Shown here: positions 1 to 8,477 of the stretch, in pieces
Layout of the letters: every line of letters starts with the position of its first letter
How positions within the stretch are numbered: the first letter of the stretch is position 1
From: Acidovorax benzenivorans
GTDB taxonomy: Bacteria > Pseudomonadota > Gammaproteobacteria > Burkholderiales > Burkholderiaceae_C
Length of the DNA: 64,000 nucleotides
Reading direction: 5' to 3'
Assembly (NCBI RefSeq): GCF_028680575.1
Contig: NZ_JAPCKI010000015.1
Location: 1-64,000 of the forward strand
Made by a program: the position numbers and the translations under genes
The notes under the pieces: generated by a model
The model's database searches: none
What the model was told of the DNA's origin: nothing
The model's input: the letters and a program-made list of their open reading frames with translations, nothing else

Positions 1-126
1 ACCACGCTCGGTCACCTGTTTGACGGCTTCTGCCTTGAACTCAGCCGGGTATCGCACTCTCTTCATTTCTCACTCTCCAGTTCAATTTCGACCTTGATAG
101 GTGTCTATTGAACCGGGTGAAGTCCA
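1..126 (-). mobile_element. IS3-family element, truncated by the window edge
   Basis: The minus strand from 66 downwards encodes MKRVRYPAEFKAEAVKQV, the typical N-terminus of an IS3-family OrfA transposase, and runs off the left edge. The bases from about 100 to 126 (TGGACTTCACCCGG when read on the minus strand) look like the terminal inverted repeat, so the element probably ends near 126. Only about 22 codons are visible, so intactness and subgroup cannot be judged. Confidence 0.75.
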
Positions 127-255
127 ATCCCTGAGATCGGGAACGCTTGGCCGTGCACAGCGAACGCCAGACCGGCTCGCACAGCCGGAGGATCCTGCCG
201 GCCCGCTACGCCTGCTACCATGTTGCACTGCAACATAGCCTGCGCCGATGAGATC

Positions 256-1260
256 ATGGACCTCGACGACCCTTACCACGAACTTGGCCTGGAACCAGGC
301 TCCAGCGATGCCGAGGTGAAGGTTGCGTGGCGCCGGCTGTCCGCACGCTGGCACCCGGATCGCAACAACAGCCCGCATGCCCTGCGAAAGATTCAGCGTA
401 TCAATCGGGCGCTGGAAATGATCCGCAACGCCCGGGCTGAACCAGAGGCTGAAACCGAAGATCCCACCCCCGGTGCGGAACAATCCACCGTCGAGCACAC
501 CATCAGCCTCACGCTCGAGGAGGTGGTGACCGGCTGCGTCAGGGAAGTTCGAGGCGAGGTGATCGAAGACTGCGCCGAGTGCACCGGAAGTGGACTGCAA
601 CTGCAGGCTACCGAGTGCAGTGAATGCGGTGGCGCTGGCCACAGCCGGCAGAATCTTTGGTTCGCCTGGATCTCGTCCACGGACAAATGCACAGCCTGCC
701 AGGGACAGGGGAAGAAGCGCCATAGTTGCACTGCCTGCGCAGCGAGCGGTAAGGCACCGGCGAGCAAGTACCGCTGCCGGGTGCCGGTTGCGCCTGGCGC
801 GCGCGCTGGCGACCTGCTCGATGTCACCGCCCGAGTGAAAGGCCATCGACGCCAGCACAAACTGGCGCTGCGCGTGCGCGTGGAGCTGCAGCCGCACGAA
901 TTCTTCACGGCTGAAGCCGGTGGGACCTTGAAGTGCGAGCTGCCCGTCGATGGTTTTGCATGGATGGCCAATCGCTGGATTGAGGTTCCGACCCCCCGCG
1001 GGCTGCAGCAGATGAAGCTGCGGCGTGGCCATCTGAACTACCGCATCAAAAACGCGGGCCTGCCGTGGACGAACGAGGCACAGGCTGGGGACTGCATTGT
1101 CACCGTCATACCGATGTTTCCACAGGAGTTCAGCCAGGAGCAGGAGGCCGTGATCGATCGGCTGGTGGTCGGCAACTCCGGGACAGCCGGCACGCCGGCA
1201 GGTGATCGCATGGCGGCATGGAGCCGGTTGGTGAACAACTGGCAGGATCGGCGCAGGTGA
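256..1260 (+). CDS. DnaJ-like co-chaperone with zinc-finger region
   Basis: The 334-residue protein begins with a J domain (about residues 5-65) carrying the HPD tripeptide at 33-35, which in this family stimulates DnaK ATPase activity. Four cysteine-pair motifs follow (CAEC, CSEC, CTAC, CTAC), spaced as in the DnaJ zinc-finger domain, and then a C-terminal substrate-binding region. There is no obvious Gly/Phe linker, so it is a divergent DnaJ paralogue and not the housekeeping copy. An in-frame ATG at 220 would add 12 residues. ATG 256 is preferred because it places the J domain right at the N-terminus. No DnaK or GrpE gene is nearby; an IS end lies just upstream, so the gene may be accessory. 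Confidence 0.8.
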   Translation: MDLDDPYHELGLEPGSSDAEVKVAWRRLSARWHPDRNNSPHALRKIQRINRALEMIRNARAEPEAETEDPTPGAEQSTVEHTISLTLEEVVTGCVREVRGEVIEDCAECTGSGLQLQATECSECGGAGHSRQNLWFAWISSTDKCTACQGQGKKRHSCTACAASGKAPASKYRCRVPVAPGARAGDLLDVTARVKGHRRQHKLALRVRVELQPHEFFTAEAGGTLKCELPVDGFAWMANRWIEVPTPRGLQQMKLRRGHLNYRIKNAGLPWTNEAQAGDCIVTVIPMFPQEFSQEQEAVIDRLVVGNSGTAGTPAGDRMAAWSRLVNNWQDRRR

Positions 1261-1407
1261 GATCCTCGATGACCATCAGCATGGTGGACTGATGGCGGCT
1301 CGCTTTGACCAAGATCATCGGTACCGAGCTATTGTTGGCCGCCAAGTTATGTCCGACCTGTTCAGGCTGGAAGCGACCGGTCTGGGTCACGCCTCCAGCG
1401 GCAGCTC

Positions 1408-2127
1408 TCATGAAGCCTCCCAGGGACGAAGTGCCTCGATCTCGTCCAGCCATGCGGTAAATACAGCCCGTGCCGCCTGCGGCAAGCGGGATTGCAAAGC
1501 TTGCGCTTGGCTGCGCAACGCACGCAGGTCGATGCCAGCCTGTACCAGTTCGTAGGCATGACCAACGAGCCAACGCTCAATTTGGCGCGGGTTGGCTTCC
1601 AGATGGCATTGCAGCGCCAGCACATTGCGCCCTTTGCTAAAAGCTTGGTTGGCACAGGTTTGTGTCCCCGCCAGCCTCGTTGCCCCGTCGGGAATGCCGA
1701 AGTGGTCGCCATGCCAGTGCAGCACCGGCGTTTGGCCCAGCGCCGCCAATGGTGACCCCTCGCCTTTCTGGGTCAGTGTCAGTGGCGCAAAGCCGATTTC
1801 CTTGACATCCATGCTGGCAACACTCGCGCCAAGTGCGCGGGCAATCAGCTGTGCACCCAGGCAGATGCCCAGCAGCGGGCGCCCGCTTGCCAGCCACTGT
1901 AGAACTACTGCCAGTTCGTCGCGGAGGAAAGGGTAGATGTGGTCATCGAAGGCGCCTATGGGACCACCCAGTACCACCAGCAGATCAGCCGCAGCCATGT
2001 CCACTGCATACAAGTCATCGGTGGGGGCATCCAGATAACGCACCGCATACCTACGTGCCGTCAGCAGCGGTTCGAGCGTACCGAGGTCTTCAAAATGCAG
2101 ATGTCGCAGGGCAATGGCAGTTTTCAC
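1408..2127 (-). CDS. Class I glutamine amidotransferase family protein (GMP synthase-type GATase)
   Basis: This 239-residue protein has the class I GATase triad: nucleophile Cys89 in GICLGAQ, and His175 and Glu177 in CHLEA. Such domains release ammonia from glutamine for a partner synthetase. No synthetase domain is attached, as in stand-alone GMP-synthase-like amidotransferases. The GTG start at 2127 overlaps the stop of the upstream PLP-protein gene in a GTGA, so it is the last gene of a three-gene operon after the BenE-type transporter and the YggS-type protein. The substrate is unknown. Confidence 0.8.
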   Translation of the reverse strand: MKTAIALRHLHFEDLGTLEPLLTARRYAVRYLDAPTDDLYAVDMAAADLLVVLGGPIGAFDDHIYPFLRDELAVVLQWLASGRPLLGICLGAQLIARALGASVASMDVKEIGFAPLTLTQKGEGSPLAALGQTPVLHWHGDHFGIPDGATRLAGTQTCANQAFSKGRNVLALQCHLEANPRQIERWLVGHAYELVQAGIDLRALRSQAQALQSRLPQAARAVFTAWLDEIEALRPWEAS

Positions 2128-2939
2128 GGGCGTGGCTCCTTGCTACTGGGTTCATCGGGCCAATAGTGGCTATCCGTCAAGTGGCGAGCGCCAAAGATGG
2201 CTTGCCCAACACGGACCACCGTCGCGCCTTCCTCGATGGCGATCTCGAAATCGCCAGACATACCCATGGACAGTTCATCCAGGGCGATGCGGGCGGGTGC
2301 ACTCTGGCGCAACCGGTCGCGTAAAGTGCGCAGCAGAACGAAGCACTGCCGCACCCGCTCACTCTCGGAAGAAAACAACGCGAGCGTCATCAACCCGCGC
2401 ACGCGCAGCGCGTGGAAAGCAGGCAGCGCGTTCAGGAAGGCTGGCACGTCCTCGGGCGGCAGCCCGTACTTGCTGGCCTCGCCCGAGGTGTTGACCTGCA
2501 CGAACACATCCAGCGCGCGGCCCTCAGCCTGCAGGCGCCGCTCCAGCGCCTCGGCCACGCGCAAACTGTCCAGCGCCTGGAACTCACTGGCGAAGCGCGC
2601 CACCAGCCTGGCCTTGTTGGTCTGCAGGTGGCCGATGACCGACCAATGCAGATCGGCCAGGTCTTGCATGGCGTCCCACTTGCCGAAGGCTTCCTGCACC
2701 TTGTTTTCACCCAGCACGCGGCAACCCGCCGCGTAGGCTAGGCGCAGACTGGGCTCAGGTTTGGTCTTGCTCACCGGCAGCAGGCGGACTCCGGTCGGAT
2801 CGCGCCCGGCGCGGTGGCAGGCGGCGTCCATACGGGCCCGCACTGCAGCCAGGTTGCGCCGGAAGTCCTCGACGGAGACAGCCTGAGGATAGTCGCCATG
2901 CTGGTTGCGACGGGTCTGTGTGTGCGATGACTCAGGCAT
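2124..2939 (-). CDS. yggS: YggS/PLPBP-family pyridoxal-phosphate homeostasis protein
   Basis: The 271-residue protein has the signature of the alanine-racemase-like PLP-binding family: VSKTKP with the PLP Schiff-base lysine at residue 58, GENKVQE, WSVIGHLQTNK, and a C-terminal MGMSGDFEIAI phosphate-binding motif. The family binds PLP, lacks known catalysis and buffers vitamin B6. The reading frame stays open upstream, but ATG 2939 is chosen because homology begins just after it and it overlaps the preceding transporter gene by 8 bp, implying translational coupling. A PLP-binding MocR-type regulator is divergent to this operon, so the cluster may be tied to B6 or amino-acid metabolism. Confidence 0.85.
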   Translation of the reverse strand: MPESSHTQTRRNQHGDYPQAVSVEDFRRNLAAVRARMDAACHRAGRDPTGVRLLPVSKTKPEPSLRLAYAAGCRVLGENKVQEAFGKWDAMQDLADLHWSVIGHLQTNKARLVARFASEFQALDSLRVAEALERRLQAEGRALDVFVQVNTSGEASKYGLPPEDVPAFLNALPAFHALRVRGLMTLALFSSESERVRQCFVLLRTLRDRLRQSAPARIALDELSMGMSGDFEIAIEEGATVVRVGQAIFGARHLTDSHYWPDEPSSKEPRP

Positions 2940-4188
2940 TTGCCCTCTCCCCCTTGATAGCGGTCTTGGCAATCGGTGTCGCGATGACCTGTCGCCCACG
3001 GCGCGGCAGTTGTCCGTTGAGCGCGGCATGGGCCACCAATCCAATGACCAGACCCCAGAACGCGCCACCGATACCCAGCAACGTGATGTTGGCCGCCGCG
3101 GCCAGGAAGGTGATCAGCGACGCTTCGCGGGTCTTCATGTCGGCCAAGGCGGTAGCCAGGCTACCGCCAATGGTGCCCAGCAGCGCCAAGCCCGCCAGCG
3201 TGGTGATGAAGGTCGCCGGGGGGGCCATGAAGACGGCGGTCAGCGTCACCCCGAACACGCCTACGAGGATGTAGCTCACACCTGCGGCGATGCCTGCAAT
3301 CCAGCGCTTGGACGGGTCTTCATGCGCCTCCCGGCCCGTTGCAATGGCTGCCGTGATGGCGGCAAGATTGAAAGCGTGCGAACCGAACGGCGCCATCAGC
3401 AGGGAGCCGAGCCCGGTCAGCGTCACGATCGGACTGGCGCTGGTCTTGAACCCGTCGTTGCGCAGCACCAGCATGCCGGGCATGTACTGGCCGGTCAGCG
3501 TGATGAGAAACAGCGGCAGTGCTACGCTCAGCAGGGCATTGAGCGAAAACACCGGCATGGTGAAAACCGGCGCGGCGAGCTTCAACGCCAACCCCGACAA
3601 GTCCACCCGATCCTGCAGGCGCAGAAAGAGCAGCCCCAGCATCAGGATGCCAATGACGGCATAGCGCGCACTGAACCGCTTGAGCACCACATAGGTCACG
3701 ATCAGCAAACCGGCCAGCAACGGGTCGACGTTCATGCCGCCGAAAGCCTTGGTCCCGAATGAGAGCAGGATGCCCGCCAGCAAACCTGCGGCCACGCCCG
3801 GCGGAATCAGCCGGATCAAGCGCTCAAACCAGCCTGACAGCCCCAGTGCCACAAAGGCCGCGGCAGATATCAGATAAGCGCCCACCGCTTCGGCATAGGG
3901 CGTAGTCGCCAGTGCCGTCACCAGGAACGCTGCAGCCGGCGTGGACCACGCGGTAATGATCGGCTCGCGCGTCAGCCAGCTCAGGAAGATTCCCGTGGCT
4001 CCCACGCCAATCGAAATCGACCACACCCACGATGCCGTCAACTCCGGGCTGAGGCCCGCCACCTTGGCCGCGTGGAATACCAAGATGAAGGTCCCGCCAT
4101 AGTTGACGATGACCGAAATGAGACCCGCAACCATGGGATGGGTGAGATCAAGCAGGCGAGAGGATGGGGAGGACGAGGCGGATGACAT
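2932..4188 (-). CDS. benE: BenE-family (benzoate:H+ symporter type) inner-membrane transporter
   Basis: The 418-residue protein is almost entirely hydrophobic, with about 11-12 membrane segments, and matches the BenE layout: PMVAGLISVIVNYGGTFILV at the N-terminus, WSTPAAAFLV in the third segment and APFGSHAFNLAAITAAI in the C-terminal half. Characterised members import benzoate with protons. There are no benzoate-degradation genes nearby. Instead it heads an operon with a PLP protein and an amidotransferase, divergent from a PdxR/MocR-type regulator, so the true substrate may be a B6 vitamer or an amino-acid-like compound. That is inference from context. Confidence 0.85.
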   Translation of the reverse strand: MSSASSSPSSRLLDLTHPMVAGLISVIVNYGGTFILVFHAAKVAGLSPELTASWVWSISIGVGATGIFLSWLTREPIITAWSTPAAAFLVTALATTPYAEAVGAYLISAAAFVALGLSGWFERLIRLIPPGVAAGLLAGILLSFGTKAFGGMNVDPLLAGLLIVTYVVLKRFSARYAVIGILMLGLLFLRLQDRVDLSGLALKLAAPVFTMPVFSLNALLSVALPLFLITLTGQYMPGMLVLRNDGFKTSASPIVTLTGLGSLLMAPFGSHAFNLAAITAAIATGREAHEDPSKRWIAGIAAGVSYILVGVFGVTLTAVFMAPPATFITTLAGLALLGTIGGSLATALADMKTREASLITFLAAAANITLLGIGGAFWGLVIGLVAHAALNGQLPRRGRQVIATPIAKTAIKGERANA

Positions 4189-4212
4189 GGCTTGTATCGG
4201 GCTCTTGAACGT

Positions 4213-4249
4213 GATCTATGGGGCTGAAGCAGGTAAGGGTTTATAGATC
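4213..4249. promoter_or_regulatory. Inverted repeat between benE and the MocR gene
   Basis: GATCTAT at 4213-4219 is mirrored by ATAGATC at 4243-4249 in the 110-bp intergenic region between divergent genes. This is where a MocR-type autoregulator would be expected to bind. No footprint-type consensus was tested, so it is only a candidate operator. Confidence 0.3.
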
Positions 4250-4298
4250 CTGAATGGCATACTGTGCCCCACCAATTTTTTGATGTGATACCAGCCAA

Positions 4299-5783
4299 TT
4301 GTTCAAACACGCGCAACTCGAATCCGTCAAAGCCTGGGTTCTTGATCCGGCAAATGGGGCGTTGCCTCTGCACGCGCGCATCCAACGCGCGATCCGGCAA
4401 CTGATACTCGGCGGCGCACTCGATGTCGCCACGCCGTTGCCTGCTTCCCGCGCCCTGGCGAAGTCGCTGGACGTGTCTCGCGACACGGTGGAGGCGGCCT
4501 ACAACCAGTTGCACGCAGAGGGATTTATCGAGCGGCGCGTGGGCAGCGGGAGCTTTGTTTCGGAGCGGGCGCTACGTTTGCCTGGACGTGGCACAGCGCG
4601 GCGCCTTGGGCCACAGCGGGAACCTCTGCGACTGAGCCAGCGCGGAGCGGCCATGTACCGCGCTGGCGGGGTGCGAGACTTTCTGACTCCCCGCCCATTC
4701 GCTCCTGGCGTGCCGGAAACACGCACGTTCCCGCTGGCCACCTGGGAGCGGCTGGAGCGGCAGGTGTTGAAGGACTGGGGCACCACAGCACTGCTGCACA
4801 GCCCCCCACAAGGGATGGAGCCGCTACGGCGCGCGATTGCAAACTACGTCAACCTCGAACGCGGCGCGCATGCCACCCCCGAGCGTGTGCTGGTGGTCAC
4901 CAGTTCTCAGCAAGCCTTGACCCTGTGCGCTACCGTGCTGCTGGACGCTGGCGACCGCATCTTCATTGAGGACCCCGTGTACCACGGTGCGCGCAAGGCG
5001 TTCGACGCTGCGGGGCTGGAATGCGTGCCCGTCCCGCTGGATGCCGAGGGAATGCAGGTGGAGCATCTGCGCAAGTTGCGACAACCGGGCAAGGCGGTGT
5101 TTCTCACGCCTTCGCACCAGTTTCCGACCGGGGCCACCCTGGCGCTGGACCGGCGGCTGGGCATCATCGAATGGGCCCGGCAGCACCAGACCTGGATCAT
5201 CGAGGACGACTACGACAGCGAGTTCCACTACGCAGGCAAACCCACGGCCTGCGTGCAGGGGCTGGACCCGCATCAGCGAACGATCTACATCGGCACGTTC
5301 ACCAAGTCGATGTTTCCGGGCTTGCGTATTGCCTTCATGGTGCTGCCACCCGAGCTAGTGGCCCCGATGACCGCTGCACGCACCTTGCTGGACGGACACA
5401 GCGCGCCAATTGCGCAACTGACCCTGGCACGCTTCATGGAGGGGGGGCATTTTGGAGCGTATGTGCGAACCATGCGTGCCGTTTATTGCGAGCGGCGCGA
5501 CGTCCTGGCGCAGCTTGTGCGCAAGCATTTGGCAGACTTCGTGGAGCCAGAAGTGCCGGACGGTGGCATGCAAATGCCTTGTCGACTCATTCGCGACATT
5601 CCCGAACCGGAAGCCGTGGGCGCGGCGCAGCGTGCCGGTATCGATTTGCTGGGACTGACGCCATTGCATGCATCGGGCGCGTGCCGGCCCGGGTTCCTCA
5701 TGGGCTTTGCGGCGTATGCGCCGAAGGAACTGGAGATCGCGGTGAAGAACTTTGCGGTTGTATTGCGTGCGCTAGACCGCTGA
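4299..5783 (+). CDS. MocR/PdxR-type transcriptional regulator (GntR HTH plus aminotransferase-like domain)
   Basis: This 494-residue fusion has an N-terminal GntR winged helix (about 10-75; LPASRALAKSLDVSRDTVEA is the helix-turn-helix) and a class I aminotransferase fold. The fold contains DDYDSEFHY and TFTKSMFPGLR with the PLP lysine at residue 336. The MocR family senses PLP or amino-acid ligands and often controls divergent transporter or B6 genes. The start is TTG at 4299: an in-frame stop lies 16 bp upstream and there is no ATG before the HTH. It is divergent from the BenE-YggS-amidotransferase operon, which it most likely controls. Confidence 0.88.
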   Translation: MFKHAQLESVKAWVLDPANGALPLHARIQRAIRQLILGGALDVATPLPASRALAKSLDVSRDTVEAAYNQLHAEGFIERRVGSGSFVSERALRLPGRGTARRLGPQREPLRLSQRGAAMYRAGGVRDFLTPRPFAPGVPETRTFPLATWERLERQVLKDWGTTALLHSPPQGMEPLRRAIANYVNLERGAHATPERVLVVTSSQQALTLCATVLLDAGDRIFIEDPVYHGARKAFDAAGLECVPVPLDAEGMQVEHLRKLRQPGKAVFLTPSHQFPTGATLALDRRLGIIEWARQHQTWIIEDDYDSEFHYAGKPTACVQGLDPHQRTIYIGTFTKSMFPGLRIAFMVLPPELVAPMTAARTLLDGHSAPIAQLTLARFMEGGHFGAYVRTMRAVYCERRDVLAQLVRKHLADFVEPEVPDGGMQMPCRLIRDIPEPEAVGAAQRAGIDLLGLTPLHASGACRPGFLMGFAAYAPKELEIAVKNFAVVLRALDR

Positions 5784-5874
5784 ATCTGGAGGTCAGGCGA
5801 GGGCGAATTCATCCACCACTTCTTCGCTATTTGCGCCTGACATTTCACCACCGTAACCCGAGCGAGACAGCAGC

Positions 5875-5967
5875 CTGATTCACTACTCCGACAGGGGCTC
5901 GCAATACGTCAGCATTCGATTTACTGAACGCTTGGCAGAAGCTGGCGTCGAGCCCTCGGTGGGCAGC
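5875..5967 (+). pseudogene. IS3-family OrfB transposase fragment
   Basis: One frame reads LIHYSDRGSQYVS followed by ERLAEAGVEPSVGS. This is the block around the second aspartate of the DDE catalytic triad of IS3-family OrfB integrases. Neither the upstream half nor the downstream region with the catalytic Glu is present. It is a remnant about 31 codons long, next to an integrase remnant on the opposite strand. Confidence 0.8.
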
Positions 5968-5998
5968 AAAAGCACTGCGACAACCATATACCCGAACT

Positions 5999-6172
5999 TC
6001 AACCAGACTTCGCTCGCTGGGTATCCGAAAAAGGCTTTTCCAGTAGCGTATAGACTTTTTCCAACGATTCCAGTTTCTCATCGAAGTAATCATGCTCGTC
6101 GTAGTGACGGGCTTGGACTCCGGCAATGCCGTGTGATTGCAGACGCCCCCGGATGTCGGAATTCATGTTCAT
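5999..6172 (-). pseudogene. Tyrosine recombinase (integrase) C-terminal fragment
   Basis: The minus strand reads IRGRLQSHGIAGVQARHYDE, then HDYFDEKLESLEKVYTLLEK. This resembles the C-terminus of a phage or island tyrosine integrase, where the final tyrosine lies in the box containing RHY. The rest of the gene is missing, so this is the trace of an integrated element that was lost or rearranged. Confidence 0.65.
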
Positions 6173-6280
6173 CGGCATGTCGACCGGGGCGGCGCTGGGG
6201 GGCCGGATGGCGGGGCGGGCACGCTGATTTGAATGAAAATCGGCCCTGGCGCTTGTGATGTATGCGCTAATAGCTATCAA

Positions 6281-6310
6281 AAAAAGAGCAGCCATGGGGC
6301 CGCTCTTTTT
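6281..6310. terminator. Hairpin with A/T tracts, terminator of the molybdopterin-fold gene
   Basis: AAAAAGAGCAGC at 6281-6292 pairs with GCCGCTCTTTTT at 6299-6310 apart from one mismatch. It lies 28 bp past the stop of the minus-strand gene at 6339 and ends in a T-run in that direction. The adjoining TAGCTATCAAA belongs to the window's recurring intergenic repeat family. Confidence 0.7.
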
Positions 6311-6338
6311 ACTGGCTGCGTTTTCCTGGCAGGCGGGC

Positions 6339-6941
6339 TCAGGCCTTCTTCACCTCAATGTGATACAGCCCCCAGGGGCACAGCCCAAAGCGTTCCTTCA
6401 CCGGTTTGTCTTTGAAGGCCGGCAGCACATCGGCATCGTACACGGCCCACTGCGGGCCCAGGCCGCCCAGGGCCATGGGCTGGCCGTCGATGTGGGTGGC
6501 GACGATCATGCGGTAGGCCTGGGCGTCTGCCATGCTGATGTTGACGTTGTAGCCGTCCACCGCGCGCAGGCCCAGTTGCACGGGGCTGCCAGCGGCCACG
6601 CCAGCGGCGGCCAGCACGGTGGTGAGCAGGGGGCCCTTGAGTGTGTGGGGCTTGCTGTCGTATTCGACCGTGGGCTTGATGGTGATGGCGGGCATGCGCA
6701 GCAGGGCGGTAGCGTCCAGCGCCAAAGCCTTGTCAAACTGGATGCCGTGTTTGCCCATCATCTGGTCGATGGCGGGGTCTAGCGCGCCCCGGTTGGATTG
6801 GGCGATGGCGCCGCTGATGGTGAGCAGCGTGGGGCCCGAGGGGGCATTGGCTTGCGAGGCGGCTTGGCTGCTGCCGGTGGCAGACCAGAGGCCGACCAGA
6901 CCCATGCCGGTGGCGACGAAGTTGCGCTTGTTCATGCTCAT
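6339..6941 (-). CDS. Exported molybdopterin-oxidoreductase-fold protein
   Basis: The 200-residue protein starts with a signal sequence (MNKRNFVATGMGLVGLWSAT, cleavage likely after SSQA). The mature part resembles the 'oxidoreductase molybdopterin-binding' fold found in sulfite-oxidase-like proteins. It is shorter than full enzymes, and no cofactor-ligating cysteine or partner subunit is evident, so binding of molybdopterin is uncertain. Expected location is the periplasm. It stands alone, with a terminator after it and a divergent MFS gene upstream. The start could be Met1 or Met3. Confidence 0.65.
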   Translation of the reverse strand: MSMNKRNFVATGMGLVGLWSATGSSQAASQANAPSGPTLLTISGAIAQSNRGALDPAIDQMMGKHGIQFDKALALDATALLRMPAITIKPTVEYDSKPHTLKGPLLTTVLAAAGVAAGSPVQLGLRAVDGYNVNISMADAQAYRMIVATHIDGQPMALGGLGPQWAVYDADVLPAFKDKPVKERFGLCPWGLYHIEVKKA

Positions 6942-7111
6942 TTTTGGGGGCTCCTTGGTGGAAATCAGGGGCGCATGGTAAGCGCAGGCTAGGCACTTGC
7001 CACCATAAAAAATGGCCGTCGCCGGGGCGGTGCGCGCTCAACCTTGCACTACCGGGGTGCATGCTACCCCGCGCCAGCAACCTCGCGTCGGTCGCACCAC
7101 AATCAGGTCAT

Positions 7112-8320
7112 ATGACCTCTTCTTCGACGATGCTGCGGGTGATCAGCCTGGCAGCCTTTTGCAGCATGGCTTCCATGCGAGTGTGCGACCCGATGCTGGT
7201 GTCTCTGGCACGCGAGTTTTCTGTCACCACGGGCGATGCGTCGGCCGTCATTGCCGCGTTTGCCGTGTCTTATGGCGTGCTGCAGTTGTTCTACGGCCCC
7301 TTGGGCGACCGGCTGGGCAAGGTGCGTGTGGTGATTGGTGCCACGTTTGCCTGTGCGCTCTTTAGCGGCGTGACGGCGCTGGCGCCCACTTTGCCGGTGC
7401 TGGTGGCGGCGCGTGCGGCCATGGGGGCGTCGGCGGCGGGGATCATCCCGCTGTCGATGGCGTGGATCGGTGACAACGTGCCGTACGAGCAGCGGCAGGA
7501 GACCCTGGCGCAGCTCATGGTGGCCACGGTGTCGGGGATGATGGCCGGGCAGTGGTTTGGCGGCTTTGCGGTGGAGGCGCTGGGCTGGCGGGCCGCGTTT
7601 GTGGTGCTGTCGCTGCTGTTTTTGACCGCCGCCAGCCTGCTGTGGCGGCAGGCCCGCGCCATGGCGGCCAGCACTCCGGCGCCCGCAGCTGGTAGTGCAG
7701 TGCCGCCCGCTTTTTCGCTGTCGGCTTACTTGGCCAACACGGCCGCGCTGCTGCGCATGCCCCGGGTGCGCTGGGTGTTGACCGTGGTGGCAGTGGAGGG
7801 CGCCCTGGCCTTTGGCACGCTGGCTTTTGTACCCGCACGCATGGTGGACGGGTTTGGGCTGTCGGCCTCGGCGGCCGGTGGGGTGATGGTGCTGTATGGC
7901 GTGGGTGGGCTCATCTACAGCCTGCTGGCGCGCCGCTGGCTGGCGCTGTTGGGTGAGCGGGGCCTGGCGCTGGTGGGCGCGTCGCTGATCGCCGCCGGGC
8001 TGCTGCTGCTGGCCTGGGGCCCGGTGGCCGCCTGGGGGGTACTGGGCTGCTTCTTTGCCGGGGTGGGTTTTTACATGTTGCACAACACGCTGCAGGTGCA
8101 GGCCACGCAGATGGCGCCCGAGGCGCGTGGCACGGCGGTCACGTTGTTTGCGTGCCTGCTGTTCCTGGGGCAATCGCTGGGGGTGCTGCTGGTGGCGGCC
8201 AGTGTGGACCGGGGCTGGATCGCACCGGTGTTCTCGGTGGCGGCCCTCGGGGTTTTGGTGCTGGGAGGGCTGGTGTCGCGCAAGGTGAACGGCCGGGTGG
8301 CGGCGCCTGCTGGCGCGTAG
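7112..8320 (+). CDS. MFS transporter (DHA1-like drug/metabolite exporter)
   Basis: This 402-residue protein has about 12 membrane segments in two six-helix halves. The loop after helix 2 reads GPLGDRLGKVRV, the MFS signature motif. The N-terminus DPMLVSLAREFSVTTGDAS is typical of DHA1 exporters related to arabinose/drug efflux permeases. ATG 7112 is chosen because the residues encoded upstream are non-conserved and arginine-rich. No regulator or pathway gene is adjacent, so the substrate cannot be named. Confidence 0.85.
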   Translation: MTSSSTMLRVISLAAFCSMASMRVCDPMLVSLAREFSVTTGDASAVIAAFAVSYGVLQLFYGPLGDRLGKVRVVIGATFACALFSGVTALAPTLPVLVAARAAMGASAAGIIPLSMAWIGDNVPYEQRQETLAQLMVATVSGMMAGQWFGGFAVEALGWRAAFVVLSLLFLTAASLLWRQARAMAASTPAPAAGSAVPPAFSLSAYLANTAALLRMPRVRWVLTVVAVEGALAFGTLAFVPARMVDGFGLSASAAGGVMVLYGVGGLIYSLLARRWLALLGERGLALVGASLIAAGLLLLAWGPVAAWGVLGCFFAGVGFYMLHNTLQVQATQMAPEARGTAVTLFACLLFLGQSLGVLLVAASVDRGWIAPVFSVAALGVLVLGGLVSRKVNGRVAAPAGA

Positions 8321-8341
8321 CTGTGCGCCTGGGGCGCACAG
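8321..8341. terminator. Hairpin directly after the MFS gene
   Basis: CTGTGCGCC (8321-8329) and GGCGCACAG (8333-8341) form a perfect 9-bp stem with a 3-nt loop, beginning right after the stop codon. It has no strong T-run, so it may be a weak or Rho-assisted terminator. Confidence 0.45.
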
Positions 8342-8477
8342 TGCAAATAACTTTGATGTCTTATTACTTTATTTTTTGATTGTTGGATTCTTTATGATGC
8401 AATAGTACATTCCCTTATCTTTGTGTCTTTTGGGGCCGAACCCACGCCGCCCGGCGTGTGGCGGCCCTTTGTGTTTC

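Noticed and set aside
1130..1573. 147-codon minus-strand frame at the end of the DnaJ-like gene
   Set aside because: It overlaps two credible genes, and its sequence shows no domain; the 147-bp gap between them was not recognised as a gene.
8443..8458. Hairpin CACGCCG/CGGCGTG upstream of metN, considered as a riboswitch
   Set aside because: A single 7-bp stem 20 bp before the start is not enough for a SAM or SAH riboswitch; no other conserved elements were seen.
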